Below, in pieces: positions 43,227-52,417 of a stretch of 64,000 nucleotides of DNA. Both the position numbers and the translations under genes were made by a program. Location: positions 1-64,000 of the forward strand of contig NZ_QKWJ01000031.1 of assembly GCF_003353055.1 (NCBI RefSeq), given 5' to 3'. Source of the stretch: Cupriavidus lacunae (lineage in GTDB: Bacteria; Pseudomonadota; Gammaproteobacteria; Burkholderiales; Burkholderiaceae). Under the pieces are notes generated by a model that was not told where the DNA came from, did not search any database, and saw only the letters and a list, made by a program, of their open reading frames with translations. Positions within the stretch are counted from its first letter, which is position 1. Every line of letters begins with the position of its first letter.

Positions 43227-44994
43227 GCTGCACGCCGAAGACCGAGCCGCTCGCCTGCGAGGCCCACGCATCGGCCGGCGCGGTGTAGCCGATGCCGTCC
43301 ACGTCGCTGGCGCGGCTGTAGGTGTAGAAGGCGCGCAGGTTGGCATTGCCGGCCGACTTGCCCAGCGTCAGCGTGGGTGCCACGGTCAGCGCGGTGCGCT
43401 GGCCGCCGACGCCGAAGCCCGATGAGATCTGGTCGTGCGAGACCTCGAAGTTCAGGCGGAACTGGTCGCTGGCGATATAGGCGGGGCGCAGGCGCGTGGT
43501 AGTCCATTGCATCGTGCCGACCGGCGAACGGTCAAACTGCAGGCTTTGCTCCACCGCGCCGCTCAGCCCTGAACGGCCCTTCCATTCGATCGACTCCGCC
43601 ACGCGCGTGCGCGACAGCGCCGGCCCCATGCCGGTATAGCCGGTCATGGCATTGCGCGAACCCGAGCCGAACTGCACGCCCAGCCGGTTGGTGCCGAACA
43701 GCACGCCCTTCTGCTCATGCAAGGCGGACGCCCACCATGCGCCGCCGGTATCCTGCACCAACGGCTGCGCTTCCACGCGCGTGAAGCCGAGCTGGACCGA
43801 ACCCTGCGCGTTGGTGTTGATCGGCGCGGTGCGCAGCGAGTGATAGCTGGGCAGGTTCTGGCCGTTCTGGTCGGCGCGCGCGGTGTACTGGTAGTTCAGG
43901 CCGATATCGCCGATCACCTTGGCATTGTCCACGCCGAAGCGCATCGCCGTGGAATTCGGCGGCAGCAGGCCGGACGACATCAGGAAGGGCGCGTTGTCGC
44001 GCCGGCCGGCCCACATGGTGGCGCCGTCCAGCACGGCCAGGCCGCTGACGGCGGTATAGAACTGCGGCACTAGCGCATAGGGATCGATCGCCGCGGGGCG
44101 GCCATTGACGGTGGTGGCGTCGGTGCCGCGCGCCTGCGCGATCAGCATCACCTGCGCGCCGCCGTCCAGGTCGAGCACCGATTCGCGGATCTTGACCTCG
44201 CCCGCGCTGCGGCAGGCCAGGCCGCTGCCGATGCCGGTGGACAGCGCGCCGCCGGGGCAGGCGCGCATGGTCGCGGGGCGCTCTTCGGCCGCCGCGCGGC
44301 CGCTGTAGCCGAGGCGCCAGACGGATTCCCCGGCGGGGTCGTCGGCGGGCAGCTGCGAGCGCAGCACCGGGGGCGCCTCTGGCGGGGTATCGACCGAAGC
44401 GCCGTCCGCGGTCGGGGCGGGTGCCTGGGCCTGGAACTCGCCAAGCCGCGGCGGGAACAGCACCAGGGGCGGCGGCGGGGCGGGGGGCGGTTCGGGCGGG
44501 CCGACGAAGTTCGGGTCGGCCGCAGTCGCCGTCGCGGCAACGCTTGCCGCCTCGGACGGCGCTGGCGCCGGCACCGTCACGCTGGCCGCGGGCGCGGCAT
44601 CGCCCGAGATCAGGGCAGCGAGCGGGTCGTCCGGGGTTGCTGTTGCCTCGGTGGCCGGCTGGGCTGGCTGGGCCGGTGCCGGCGCTACCGCCGAGACCGT
44701 CGCCGGCACCGCCGGCCGCGGCTCGATACGCGGCGGCGGCAGGGTCGCGCTGGCCTGGCCCGCAGACAAAGCACCGGTCTGCGCGCACGCCGCCAGCCCC
44801 CACGCGGCCAGCACGGCAAAGCCGAGGCGGCGCAGGGGCAGGCCGCGTCCGGCGCAAGCGCTGGGACCAGGCGGCGTAGCGGGGATTCGGCGGAAGGCGG
44901 GTGGCAATTCGTACAGCAATTCGGGCAAGCAACAACAATGGCCGGAGCAGGCAAGGGCTCCGGAGGCGGGACTGTTTTTTATCAGCCGACCCAT
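43210..44994 (-). CDS. Pro-rich lipoprotein with beta-barrel-like C-terminus
   Basis: A 594-residue product if read from 44994, but the true start may be later because a lipoprotein signal begins near residue 55 (LGFAVLAAWGLAAC, lipobox LAAC at about 70). A Pro/Ala-rich linker (about 80-215) contains PPEPPPAPPPP. The remaining 380 residues are polar and beta-rich, with repeated aromatic-alternating strands and a C-terminal NRRW. An outer-membrane barrel or barrel-like fold is inferred; a distant resemblance to maltoporin-type porins (NLRAFYTYSRASDVDG) is weak. No named family is asserted. No clear Shine-Dalgarno was found for the first Met. Confidence 0.65.
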   Translation of the reverse strand: MGRLIKNSPASGALACSGHCCCLPELLYELPPAFRRIPATPPGPSACAGRGLPLRRLGFAVLAAWGLAACAQTGALSAGQASATLPPPRIEPRPAVPATVSAVAPAPAQPAQPATEATATPDDPLAALISGDAAPAASVTVPAPAPSEAASVAATATAADPNFVGPPEPPPAPPPPLVLFPPRLGEFQAQAPAPTADGASVDTPPEAPPVLRSQLPADDPAGESVWRLGYSGRAAAEERPATMRACPGGALSTGIGSGLACRSAGEVKIRESVLDLDGGAQVMLIAQARGTDATTVNGRPAAIDPYALVPQFYTAVSGLAVLDGATMWAGRRDNAPFLMSSGLLPPNSTAMRFGVDNAKVIGDIGLNYQYTARADQNGQNLPSYHSLRTAPINTNAQGSVQLGFTRVEAQPLVQDTGGAWWASALHEQKGVLFGTNRLGVQFGSGSRNAMTGYTGMGPALSRTRVAESIEWKGRSGLSGAVEQSLQFDRSPVGTMQWTTTRLRPAYIASDQFRLNFEVSHDQISSGFGVGGQRTALTVAPTLTLGKSAGNANLRAFYTYSRASDVDGIGYTAPADAWASQASGSVFGVQLNRRW

Positions 44995-45127
44995 TTGACC
45001 GCAAGCCGGGTTACAAAATCCATCACACTGTGGGCCGTCTCACAATGCGAAAAAACCTCGGATATGGCGCAATCGACTAGCGAAAACCCGCACTTGCGCA
45101 AAGCCCCGTGACGAAAGGGCCACCGCT

Positions 45128-45133
45128 ATAATC
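45128..45133 (+). promoter_or_regulatory. TATAAT -10-like hexamer just upstream of the intron
   Basis: A perfect -10 consensus lies 29 bases before the intron boundary, in otherwise GC-rich DNA. A matching -35 at 17-bp spacing is not evident. It could be the original promoter of the TRAP gene, now separated from it by the intron. Confidence 0.35.
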
Positions 45134-46268
45134 TGCTGGCTTGATGCGACACGCATTCTCGTGTCCGGGTAGCTCCAACGTAAGGAGCATCGACCTTTGT
45201 CGAGACAAGGGGAGGGCCTCGGCCTGAACCGTCCAATCTCGACCATTACTTGCTTAGACGAACCCGGCCGAACAGCTAGGGGGAGTCCGATGTGTTGTGA
45301 GGAAGCCGGAACACTGGCCGACTTGCAGCTTGCTTTTGCTGGATGGATTTCCAGCCATTGCCCAAGGGCGGGGACGCTCGCCTTTGGGCGAGTTCTCTGT
45401 AGACATCCTCCCAACGGAGGGTGTATGCGGTTACACAGCGGAGATTCCGTTGTATCGCCGCAACATAGCATTCAAACCGTTCTGGATAGGACGGCGCTAC
45501 GTTCTTTGGGACGGCAGCCAGCGCTCGCTTGCATAGGAGCACAGTGGTAAGTAAGTGAGGTTCCGGAGCGGTAGCTCTGTGCATTATGGTTCGGTCGGAT
45601 ATGCCCGAAAGGGCAACACGATAGAGAACCTGCTATGCGACTAGCAGTAGCCTAGGGAGACACGCGTCACTGGTAACGGTGGGGTGTGAAGCTCTCCTGA
45701 CAATGTAGCCCCCGAAAGGGTGCCATCAGGTCGTGAGACAGGACGGTGGAGGCTCCGAGCAGCAACGGGGTTGAGGCGCTAGGCTGACTGGTACGGGTAA
45801 CGTAAGTGAACTGCTGATAAACGTCGTAACGATTGAGATGCCAAAGCTGCTGCTAGGCATCAACCAAAAGGTGTGTGGTCGGTTGTCCCACTCAAGCCTT
45901 GGGACACGTCGCCACGATGACCACCGGCGGAAAGGCAGACCCTAACCCAGTCGTGTAATGCGCAGGGAACGTGGTAAGCCCGTATGGCTGCCTGAGCGCA
46001 GTTTGGCTCAGGCAGGCGAACCGCAAGGAACGCTGTTGGCTGTGCGGGTAAGGGATGTTGGAAAAAGCGAATGCCGGGCTGTAATGGTCCGGATAGGGGT
46101 TGAGACATCACCCCACGCGAAAGCGGGCAGACTTCCAACTGGTCAATCGTCGCAGGACGGCTGACTGATCTCGCTTGTTTAAATTTTCTTCCCTTGAGGG
46201 GCAACACGCCCCTCAAGGGGCGTGCTGTCTCTCGATGTTGGGGAAGATCCTCAAGATTGGAGAGCAGC

Positions 46269-47691
46269 ATGGAAGCATTGATCCGCAAGGATGAATCTGC
46301 GCTCTCCGGCGAGCCGCAAACCTGGGGCGCCATTGATTGGCGCCGCGTGGAGCGGAACGTCCGAGAGATGCAGATTCGAATTGCGAAGGCGACACAGGAA
46401 GGGGATTGGCGCAGGGTGAAAGCCCTGCAACGGTCTCTAACCCGCTCGTTTTCCGCTAAAGCATTGGCGGTACGGCGAGTGACGATGAACCAAGGTAAGC
46501 GAACGGCAGGTGTCGATCGCGAAAAGTGGACAACGTCTGAAGCCCGGTGGGAAGCCATTGGGAGGTTGAAGCGTCGGGGGTATCGGCCACTGCCATTACG
46601 GAGGGTCTATATCCCAAAAGCCAACGGGAAGGAACGGCCTCTGGGCATTCCGACTATGTTGGACAGAGCCATGCAAGCGCTGTATCTGCTGGCACTGGAG
46701 CCGGTGTCCGAAGGGACGAGCGATCCGAACTCCTATGGGTTCCGGATTAATCGATCCACGGCGGATGCCATGTCCCAGTTGTTTGTTTCCCTATCTCAGA
46801 AGGCCTCGGCTCAATGGGTACTGGAAGCAGACATCAAAGGATGCTTTGACCATATCAGTCACGACTGGCTGGAGAGCAATGTCCCCATGGACAAAGCAAT
46901 CCTGCGCAAGTGGTTGAAAGCTGGCGTGGTATGTCAGCATCACTGACGGCTTTGACTTCCTAGGGTGGAATTTCCGGAAGTACTCGGGAACACTGCTCAT
47001 AAAGCCAAGCAAGAAAAACGCGCAAGCGTTCTATCGCAAAGTAAAGGCAGTCATCAGCACCAACAAGACGGTGGAGCAGTCGGTCTTAATTCGACTGTTA
47101 AACCCGATGCTACGGGGCTGGGCGCAGTATCACAGTCCTGTGGTGGCGAAAGCGGTGTTCGCCCGTGTGGAGCATGAAATCTTTAATGCTCTACGACGGT
47201 GGGCAAAGCGGCGACATCCACATAAGTCCGTCGAATGGGTGCGTAGGAAATACTTTGCGACCGTCGGCGAACGAAACTGGGTGTTTGGAACCAAGTTCGT
47301 GAGCGGCAACGGCAGTGTAGGTTGGACGGAGTTGTACTCGCCCGCGGGTACGCCTATCCGGCGGCACAAGAAGATTCGGGGGGATTACAATCCCTTCGAT
47401 CCAACGCAGGAACGGTACGGCGAGAAGCTGCGACAGGAGCGTATGTTGGAAAACATGGCGCACCGCAAGCAGTGGATCAAGCTGTATCTATCCCAGCAAG
47501 GCTTGTGCGCAGTGTGTCAGTGCAAGATAACCAAGGAAACCGGATGGGAAGATCATCACATCGAACCTCGTGTACGCGGGGGCTCCGATGCGCTAGGGAA
47601 TCGAGTACTGCTGCATCCGAACTGTCACAAGCAAGTGCATCACCAAGGTAGAACTGTTGTGAAGCCGGTGTCCGAAGGGGCATTTAGTTGA
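46269..47691 (+). pseudogene. Group II intron reverse transcriptase/maturase, internally deleted
   Basis: The N-terminal piece (46269-46946, about 226 residues) has the RT0-RT3 region: VTMNQGKRTAGVDREKW, YIPKANGKERPLGIPTMLDR and LEADIKGCFDHISHDWL with the first catalytic Asp. The next coding sequence, in another frame from about 46935, resumes at ITDGFDFLGWNFRKY (RT7) and runs through the maturase X domain (LLNPMLRGWAQYHSP) to an HNH endonuclease (CAVCQCKITKETGWEDHHIE, then NCHKQVHH). The missing segment would hold RT4-RT6 with the YADD catalytic pair, roughly 350-420 bp by comparison with the family. Reverse transcription by this copy is therefore not expected. Confidence 0.88.
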
Positions 47692-47696
47692 GATCC

Positions 47697-47773
47697 GAGC
47701 CGTATGCGGGGAAACTCGCACGTACGGTTCCTAGGGGGGGACAGGTCAGTAATGACCTTCGTCCCTACCCTAC
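47697..47773 (+). ncRNA. Group II intron domains V and VI
   Basis: Domain V is GAGCCGTATGCGGGGAAACT continuing to CGCACGTACGGTTC, a 34-base hairpin with the GAAA tetraloop. Domain VI follows with stems TAGGG/CCCTA, GGGAC/GTCCC and AGGTCA/TGACCT. An unpaired A at 47767, 6 bases from the 3' end, is the likely branch point. The catalytic RNA core looks intact, so splicing may still occur with help in trans. Confidence 0.88.
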
Positions 47774-47973
47774 TCTTTCGGGTAAGACAGCCCCTTGCCG
47801 TGGCCCGCGTCCGGCGCCCGGCATGCAGGGCACGCCGCCGTGCCCGTTCGCAACAGGCACAGCGCTGCGCAGGCTGCCGTACCACGGCGGCCGGTGCGTC
47901 ACGGTCCGGCGCGCGGCATCATGCAAGCCGCGAGCCCGCATCCGAATCAAAATCTATAAGAGGAGAAGTGGAG

Positions 47974-49110
47974 ATGGAACGTCGTTCCTTTCTGTTGAAA
48001 GCGTCGGCCGTGGCTGCCACCGGGGCACTGGCCGCGTGCGGCAAGGGTGAAGAAAAGGCAGCGCCTGCCGCCGCCAGCGGCCCGGCCGCACCGGCCGTGG
48101 TGGGCAGCAACCCCGCCGTGGAATGGCGCCTGGCCTCGAGCTTCCCCAAGTCGCTCGACACCATCTTCGGCGGTGCTGAATTGCTGTCGGCCCGCGTCAA
48201 GGAACTGACCGAGGGCAAGTTCAATATCAAGGTCTTCGCCGCCGGCGAAATCGTGCCGGGCCTGCAGGTGCTGGACGCGGTGCAGAACAACACCGTGCAA
48301 CTCGGCCACACCGCCGGCTACTACTACTTCGGCAAGAACCCGACGCTGTGCTTTGACACCACCATCCCGTTCGGCCTGACCGCACGCCAGCAGAACGCCT
48401 GGATGCTGCAAGGCAACGGCATGAAGCTGATGCGCGAGTTCTTCAAGGAATACAACGTCGTCAACTTCCTGGGCGGCAACACCAACGCGCAGATGGGCGG
48501 CTGGTTCCGCAAGGAAATCAAGACCGTAGCCGACCTGCAGGGCCTGAAGTACCGGATCGCCGGGTTTGCCGGCGTGGTGCTGTCGAAGCTGGGCGTGGTG
48601 CCGCAGCAGATCGCCGGCGGCGACATCTACCCCGCGCTGGAAAAGGGCACCATCGATGCGGCCGAGTGGGTGGGCCCGTACGATGACGAGAAGCTGGGCT
48701 TCTACAAGGTGGCACCGTACTACTACTACCCGGGCTGGTGGGAAGGCAGCGCGCAGCTGTCGTTCTACGCCTCGGCCACCGAGTACGAGAAGCTGCCGGC
48801 GCTGTACAAGCGCGCGCTGGAGACCGCCACCATCGAGGCGCACACCAACATGATGGCCAAGTACGACACGGTCAACCCGCAGGCGCTGGCCCGCCTGCTG
48901 GAAAACGGCGTCAAGCTGCGCCCGTTCTCGAAGGAGATCATGGAGGCCTGCTTCAAGGCGACCCAGGAAGCCTACGCCGATGAATCCGCCAAGAACCCGT
49001 CGTTCAAGAAGATCTACGACGACTGGCGCGTGTTCCGCAACAACGAGGCCGCCTGGTTCAACGTGGCCGAGCAGGCCTTCGCCCAGTTCAGCTACGCGCG
49101 CAAGCTGTAA
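47974..49110 (+). CDS. TRAP transporter solute-binding protein (TakP/DctP family)
   Basis: A 378-residue periplasmic binding protein. The N-terminus ERRSFLLKASAVAATGALAAC combines a twin-Arg-like motif with a lipobox Cys at 22. The DctP domain shows WRLASSFPKSLDTIFGGAEL, GGNTNAQMGGWFRKEI and AAEWVGPYDDEKLGFYK, then YYYYPGWWEGSAQLSFY. This style is closest to TakP, which binds 2-oxoacids with Ca2+. No TRAP membrane subunits (DctQ/DctM) are nearby, so it is an orphan. GAGGAG precedes the ATG. The group II intron lies 200 bp upstream. A strong terminator follows. Confidence 0.92.
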   Translation: MERRSFLLKASAVAATGALAACGKGEEKAAPAAASGPAAPAVVGSNPAVEWRLASSFPKSLDTIFGGAELLSARVKELTEGKFNIKVFAAGEIVPGLQVLDAVQNNTVQLGHTAGYYYFGKNPTLCFDTTIPFGLTARQQNAWMLQGNGMKLMREFFKEYNVVNFLGGNTNAQMGGWFRKEIKTVADLQGLKYRIAGFAGVVLSKLGVVPQQIAGGDIYPALEKGTIDAAEWVGPYDDEKLGFYKVAPYYYYPGWWEGSAQLSFYASATEYEKLPALYKRALETATIEAHTNMMAKYDTVNPQALARLLENGVKLRPFSKEIMEACFKATQEAYADESAKNPSFKKIYDDWRVFRNNEAAWFNVAEQAFAQFSYARKL

Positions 49111-49156
49111 TCGGTACAAGCGGGTACAGCGACCGGGCTGGCCCGGGTCCTGCCGC

Positions 49157-49192
49157 AAACCCCATGTTCCTTCGGGAGCATGGGGTTTTTTG
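49157..49192 (+). terminator. Terminator of the TRAP binding-protein gene
   Basis: aaaccccatgttcc pairs with ggagcatggggttt around a ttcg loop and is followed by a T run. Confidence 0.9.
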
Positions 49193-49271
49193 TTGGCGGC
49201 GGCGCCAGCGCCCGCGCCGGGCGCGGATTGCGCGGCGCCGGTAGAATCGCCGGCATCTACCGGAAAACCCT

Positions 49272-50156
49272 ATGCAACTCGGCATTCTCTACGCCTTCCT
49301 GGCCTACGTCATCTGGGGGCTGCTCCCGCTCTACATCAAGTCGCTGCCCGGCATCGCACCGGTGGAAATCCTGCTGCACCGGATGGTGTGGTCGCTGGTA
49401 TTCCTCGGCCTGATCCTGGCGTGGCGGCGCCAGTGGGCGTGGCTGGGCAAGGTGTTCTGGGACCGGGGCCTGTTGCTGTCGTTCGCCGCCAGTGCGGCGC
49501 TGCTGTGCGCGAACTGGTTCCTGTATATCTGGGCGGTGTCGGCCAACCGCGTAGTCGATGCCAGCCTGGGCTACTTCATCAACCCGCTGTTCAGCGTGCT
49601 GCTGGGCGTGGTGTTCCTGCATGAGCGGCTGCGCCCGCTGCAATGGCTGTCGATCGCGGTGGCCGCGGCCGGCGTGGCCTGGCTGACGGTGGCCGCGGGC
49701 CAGCTGCCGTGGATCGCGCTGGGGCTGGCGGCCAGCTTCGGCGGCTATGGCCTGCTGCGCAAGACCGGTGCGCTGGGCGCGCTGGAAGGGCTGTCGCTGG
49801 AGACGCTGCTGCTGTTCCCGCTGGCCGCCGCGGTGCTGGCCTGGCTGTTCGCCACCGGCCAGGACAGCTTCACCCACGCAGCACCGGGTACGCAGTGGCT
49901 CTTGCTGCTGGCGGGGCCGGTGACGGCGGTGCCGCTGCTGTTCTTCGCGGCCGGCGCGCGGCGCATTCCGCTGTCGCTGCTGGGCCTGCTGCAGTACACC
50001 GGGCCGACGCTGCAGCTGCTGCTGGGCGTGTGGCTGTGGAATGAGCCGTTCCCGGCGCAGAAGCAGGCCGGCTACGCGCTGATCTGGCTGTCGCTGGCCT
50101 TGTATGCGGCAGAAGGGTTGTGGATGAATACGCGGCAAAAGCCCGTAAACATTTAG
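49272..50156 (+). CDS. rarD: EamA-family transporter RarD
   Basis: A 294-residue inner-membrane protein with ten helices of the RarD/chloramphenicol-sensitive class. Family signatures: LAYVIWGLLPLYIKSLPGIA at the start, EILLHRMVWSLVFL, LCANWFLYIWAVSANRVVDA and SLGYFINPLFSVLLGVVFL. The second EamA half ends with the usual LLGLLQYTGPTLQLLLGVWL. Substrate unproven. Stands alone between the TRAP gene and dinB on the plus strand. Confidence 0.93.
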   Translation: MQLGILYAFLAYVIWGLLPLYIKSLPGIAPVEILLHRMVWSLVFLGLILAWRRQWAWLGKVFWDRGLLLSFAASAALLCANWFLYIWAVSANRVVDASLGYFINPLFSVLLGVVFLHERLRPLQWLSIAVAAAGVAWLTVAAGQLPWIALGLAASFGGYGLLRKTGALGALEGLSLETLLLFPLAAAVLAWLFATGQDSFTHAAPGTQWLLLLAGPVTAVPLLFFAAGARRIPLSLLGLLQYTGPTLQLLLGVWLWNEPFPAQKQAGYALIWLSLALYAAEGLWMNTRQKPVNI

Positions 50157-50241
50157 GCGACAAATGAATACACCAGGAAATCAAACCAGTTCATTCATCG
50201 CGCCGATAATAAACGGATAACCGATCCGGTGCCTGGTCACC

Positions 50242-51321
50242 ATGTCCGCCCCGCCTGACGCCACGCCCGCGGTCCAGCGCAAGATCATCCATTGCGACTG
50301 CGACTGCTTCTACGCCTCGGTCGAGATGCGCGACGACCCGTCGCTGCGCGGCCGCCCGATGGCCGTGGGCGGCTCGCCCGACCGGCGCGGGGTCATTGCC
50401 ACCTGCAACTATGAGGCGCGCGCCTTTGGCGTCCGCTCGGCGATGGCGTCAGCGCAGGCGCTCAAGCGCTGCCCGGAACTGCTGATCGTGCGCCCGTCGA
50501 TGGACAAATACCGCGAGGTCTCGCGCCGGATCTTTGCGATCTACCGCGAATACACCGAGCTGGTCGAGCCGCTTTCGCTGGACGAGGCCTACCTGGACGT
50601 GAGCCTGTGCACGCGCCACGCCGGCAGCGCCACCCGCATCGCCGAGGAGATCCGCCAGCGCGTGCGCGAGGAAGTGGGCGTGACGGTGTCGGCCGGCGTG
50701 GGCCCCAGCAAGTTCGTCGCCAAGATCGCCAGCGACTGGAACAAGCCAGACGGGCTGTTCGTGGTCAGGCCGGCAGCGGTCGATGCCTTTGTCGCCACGC
50801 TGCCGGTGGAGCGCATCCACGGCGTGGGCAAGGTCACCGCGGCCAGGCTGCGCCGGCTGGGGGCGCAGACCTGCGGCGACCTGCGGCCGTGGTCGCCCGA
50901 CCGGCTGCACCGCGAGTTCGGCGCTTTCGGGGCGCGCCTCTACAAGCTGTGCCGCGGCCTGGATGAACGCGAGGTCACGCCCGAGCGCGAGCGCAAATCG
51001 ATCAGCGTGGAAGAGACCTATGCCGACGACCTGCCCGACCTGCAGGCCTGCCTGGCGGAGCTGGAACCGCTCGTCGCCATGCTCGAAGCCCGCATCGACC
51101 GCGCGCAGGCGCACGACACCATCGACAAGCTGACCGTGAAGCTGCGCTTCTCGGACTTCCGCCAGACCACGGTGGAATGCCGCGGCCATGCGCCGGACCG
51201 CGCCGTCTACGCGCGCCTGCTGGCCGAGGGCCATGCACGCCGGGGCTTGCCGGTACGGCTGCTGGGGGTGGGGGTAGGGACGAGCGACCGGGATACGTCG
51301 CAACTGGAGCTGTTCGACTGA
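50242..51321 (+). CDS. dinB: DNA polymerase IV
   Basis: A 359-residue Y-family translesion polymerase. The palm has the catalytic metal ligands in IIHCDCDCFYASVEMRDDPS and PLSLDEAYLDVSLC. Helix-hairpin-helix and thumb follow (VERIHGVGKVTAARLRRLGA), then the little-finger domain (RKSISVEETYADDLPDLQAC). The C-terminal SQLELFD carries the clamp-binding motif QLELF. The ATG at 50242 follows TGGTCACC; no LexA box was recognised upstream. Confidence 0.95.
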   Translation: MSAPPDATPAVQRKIIHCDCDCFYASVEMRDDPSLRGRPMAVGGSPDRRGVIATCNYEARAFGVRSAMASAQALKRCPELLIVRPSMDKYREVSRRIFAIYREYTELVEPLSLDEAYLDVSLCTRHAGSATRIAEEIRQRVREEVGVTVSAGVGPSKFVAKIASDWNKPDGLFVVRPAAVDAFVATLPVERIHGVGKVTAARLRRLGAQTCGDLRPWSPDRLHREFGAFGARLYKLCRGLDEREVTPERERKSISVEETYADDLPDLQACLAELEPLVAMLEARIDRAQAHDTIDKLTVKLRFSDFRQTTVECRGHAPDRAVYARLLAEGHARRGLPVRLLGVGVGTSDRDTSQLELFD

Positions 51322-51394
51322 GCGCCAAGGTATTCGGGCGAATTATCGATGAATCTGAAATTTCAATGATTCGATAAGTCGCATCGATAATTTA

Positions 51395-52417
51395 CTACTG
51401 CAGCGCGTTCCGCATCACCAGCAACCACGGCATATGCGAATTGGTGACGCCGTCAAGCTGGCCTGAATCGCCCAGCTCGATTTCCTCCATCGACACCGAC
51501 TGCTGGACATTGCCGCCGATGGCGCGCACCACGCGTGCGGCGGGGTCCACGGCCACGACGATGTCGCAATGCATGGGCGTGGTACCGAAGCCGATTTCGG
51601 CGATGTCCTCGAGATAGCGGTCGCGCCCGCGGCCGGCGCAGATGATGTCGCCGGGGCGCGGCATGGCGGGGACGGGCTCGATGCGGAAAGCGGGCCTGGG
51701 CAAGATGCCGTCGCGGGCGTCGACCACGTACATGGAATGCGACTGCCCGGTCAGGAACTGGCGCTCGTCCAGACCTGCCTTGCGCAATACCCATGAAATG
51801 AACACCGCCGACCAGGCCCAGGACCCCTGCGTGATCTGCCGGCAGCTGGGCGTTTCGCCGACGATGCCCCAGTAGCGTCGCGCCAGTGTGCAGCCCAGCG
51901 GGGTGGCCTCCATGCCGGTGCCATCCGGGAACGACAGGCAGCTGGTAACGGGCGGGGGATTGCCGTTGGATTTGGACTCGGTATCGGTGGTGGCCGCCCT
52001 AGGGGTCCCCGCTTGCGCAGGCGAAGCCGGTTCGGCCTCTGCCATCTCAGGCAACTCCGGCGCGGGCGCCGGGCTGTAAGTGACGCAGGACGTGTCGTCC
52101 CGGCCCACCCGCACCACCTGCCCGCCCCAGCGGGTCCATTCCTGGGTGGCGATCTCGACGATGCGCTCGCCCGGCGTGGCGCCCGGGTGCGTCACCGGCC
52201 GTTCCGTGTCGGGCAGCGCGCGTGCCTGCGGCCGCACCGGCTCGCTGACCGTGGTGCAAGCGCTCAGGAGGGCCAGCGCCGCCGCCACGCAGGCGGCACG
52301 CAGGGTGCCTGCCGCCTGTGGAGAAATCTGTGGAATCGACTGTGGAAAGCGCTGTGCATAACGCTGTGGAGATCTGCGGCGCGGCGGACGGGCAAACATG
52401 TTGGCCCCACATGGCAC
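51395..52417 (-). CDS. DUF2272 lipoprotein
   Basis: A 340-residue DUF2272 protein. The family core is present: GSWAWSAVFISWVLRKAGLD, FLTGQSHSMYVVDARDG and PRPGDIICAGRGRDRYLEDI, then MHCDIVVAVD, which suggests a CHAP/NlpC-like hydrolase fold with the catalytic type Cys/His unconfirmed. A lipobox LLSAC near residue 54 follows a hydrophobic stretch. The preceding 35 residues consist largely of four-residue units ending in PQ or AQ (SPQR, YAQR, FPQS, IPQI), encoded by a 12-bp DnaA-box-like array (52317-52373). Either the start lies upstream as given or the N-terminus is mis-called; no later ATG exists before the signal. Confidence 0.8.
   Translation of the reverse strand: MPCGANMFARPPRRRSPQRYAQRFPQSIPQISPQAAGTLRAACVAAALALLSACTTVSEPVRPQARALPDTERPVTHPGATPGERIVEIATQEWTRWGGQVVRVGRDDTSCVTYSPAPAPELPEMAEAEPASPAQAGTPRAATTDTESKSNGNPPPVTSCLSFPDGTGMEATPLGCTLARRYWGIVGETPSCRQITQGSWAWSAVFISWVLRKAGLDERQFLTGQSHSMYVVDARDGILPRPAFRIEPVPAMPRPGDIICAGRGRDRYLEDIAEIGFGTTPMHCDIVVAVDPAARVVRAIGGNVQQSVSMEEIELGDSGQLDGVTNSHMPWLLVMRNALQ
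52317..52373 (-). repeat. 12-bp-phased DnaA-box-like array inside the DUF2272 5' end
   Basis: Five TGTGGA/TGTGCA 9-mers start at 52317, 52329, 52341, 52353 and 52365, exactly 12 bp apart. TGTGCATAA at 52353 is a perfect DnaA box (TTATGCACA); TGTGGAGAA, TGTGGAATC, TGTGGAAAG and TGTGGAGAT are degenerate. The same unit makes up the intergenic array at 13878-13945. Here it is read through by the DUF2272 frame. Confidence 0.65.

Larger units (their letters stand above)
45162..47773 (+). mobile_element. Group II intron with a defective intron-encoded protein
   Basis: About 2.6 kb. The 5' end is read as GTGTCC at 45162, after exon ...CATTCTC; a GAGAA segment near 45622 in the domain I region could pair with the TTCTC exon end as EBS1. 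The structured RNA runs to about 46190, followed by the protein in domain IV (46269-47691). Domain V is at 47697-47730 and domain VI at 47732-47772, with a bulged A at 47767 and a 3' end in AC at 47773. The 5' end does not match GTGYG exactly, so that boundary is the less certain one. Base composition is lower in GC than the flanks. No second copy was seen in this window. Confidence 0.85.

Noticed and set aside
47704..47973. N-terminal extension of the TRAP binding protein into the intron end
   Set aside because: It would read through domain VI of the intron; the twin-Arg/lipobox signal begins at 47974 with its own ribosome site.
40490..49110. An integrative island bounded by tRNA-Phe
   Set aside because: No integrase, no repeated tRNA 3' end and no shift in gene style except for the group II intron. 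The genes look accessory but the island is not supported.
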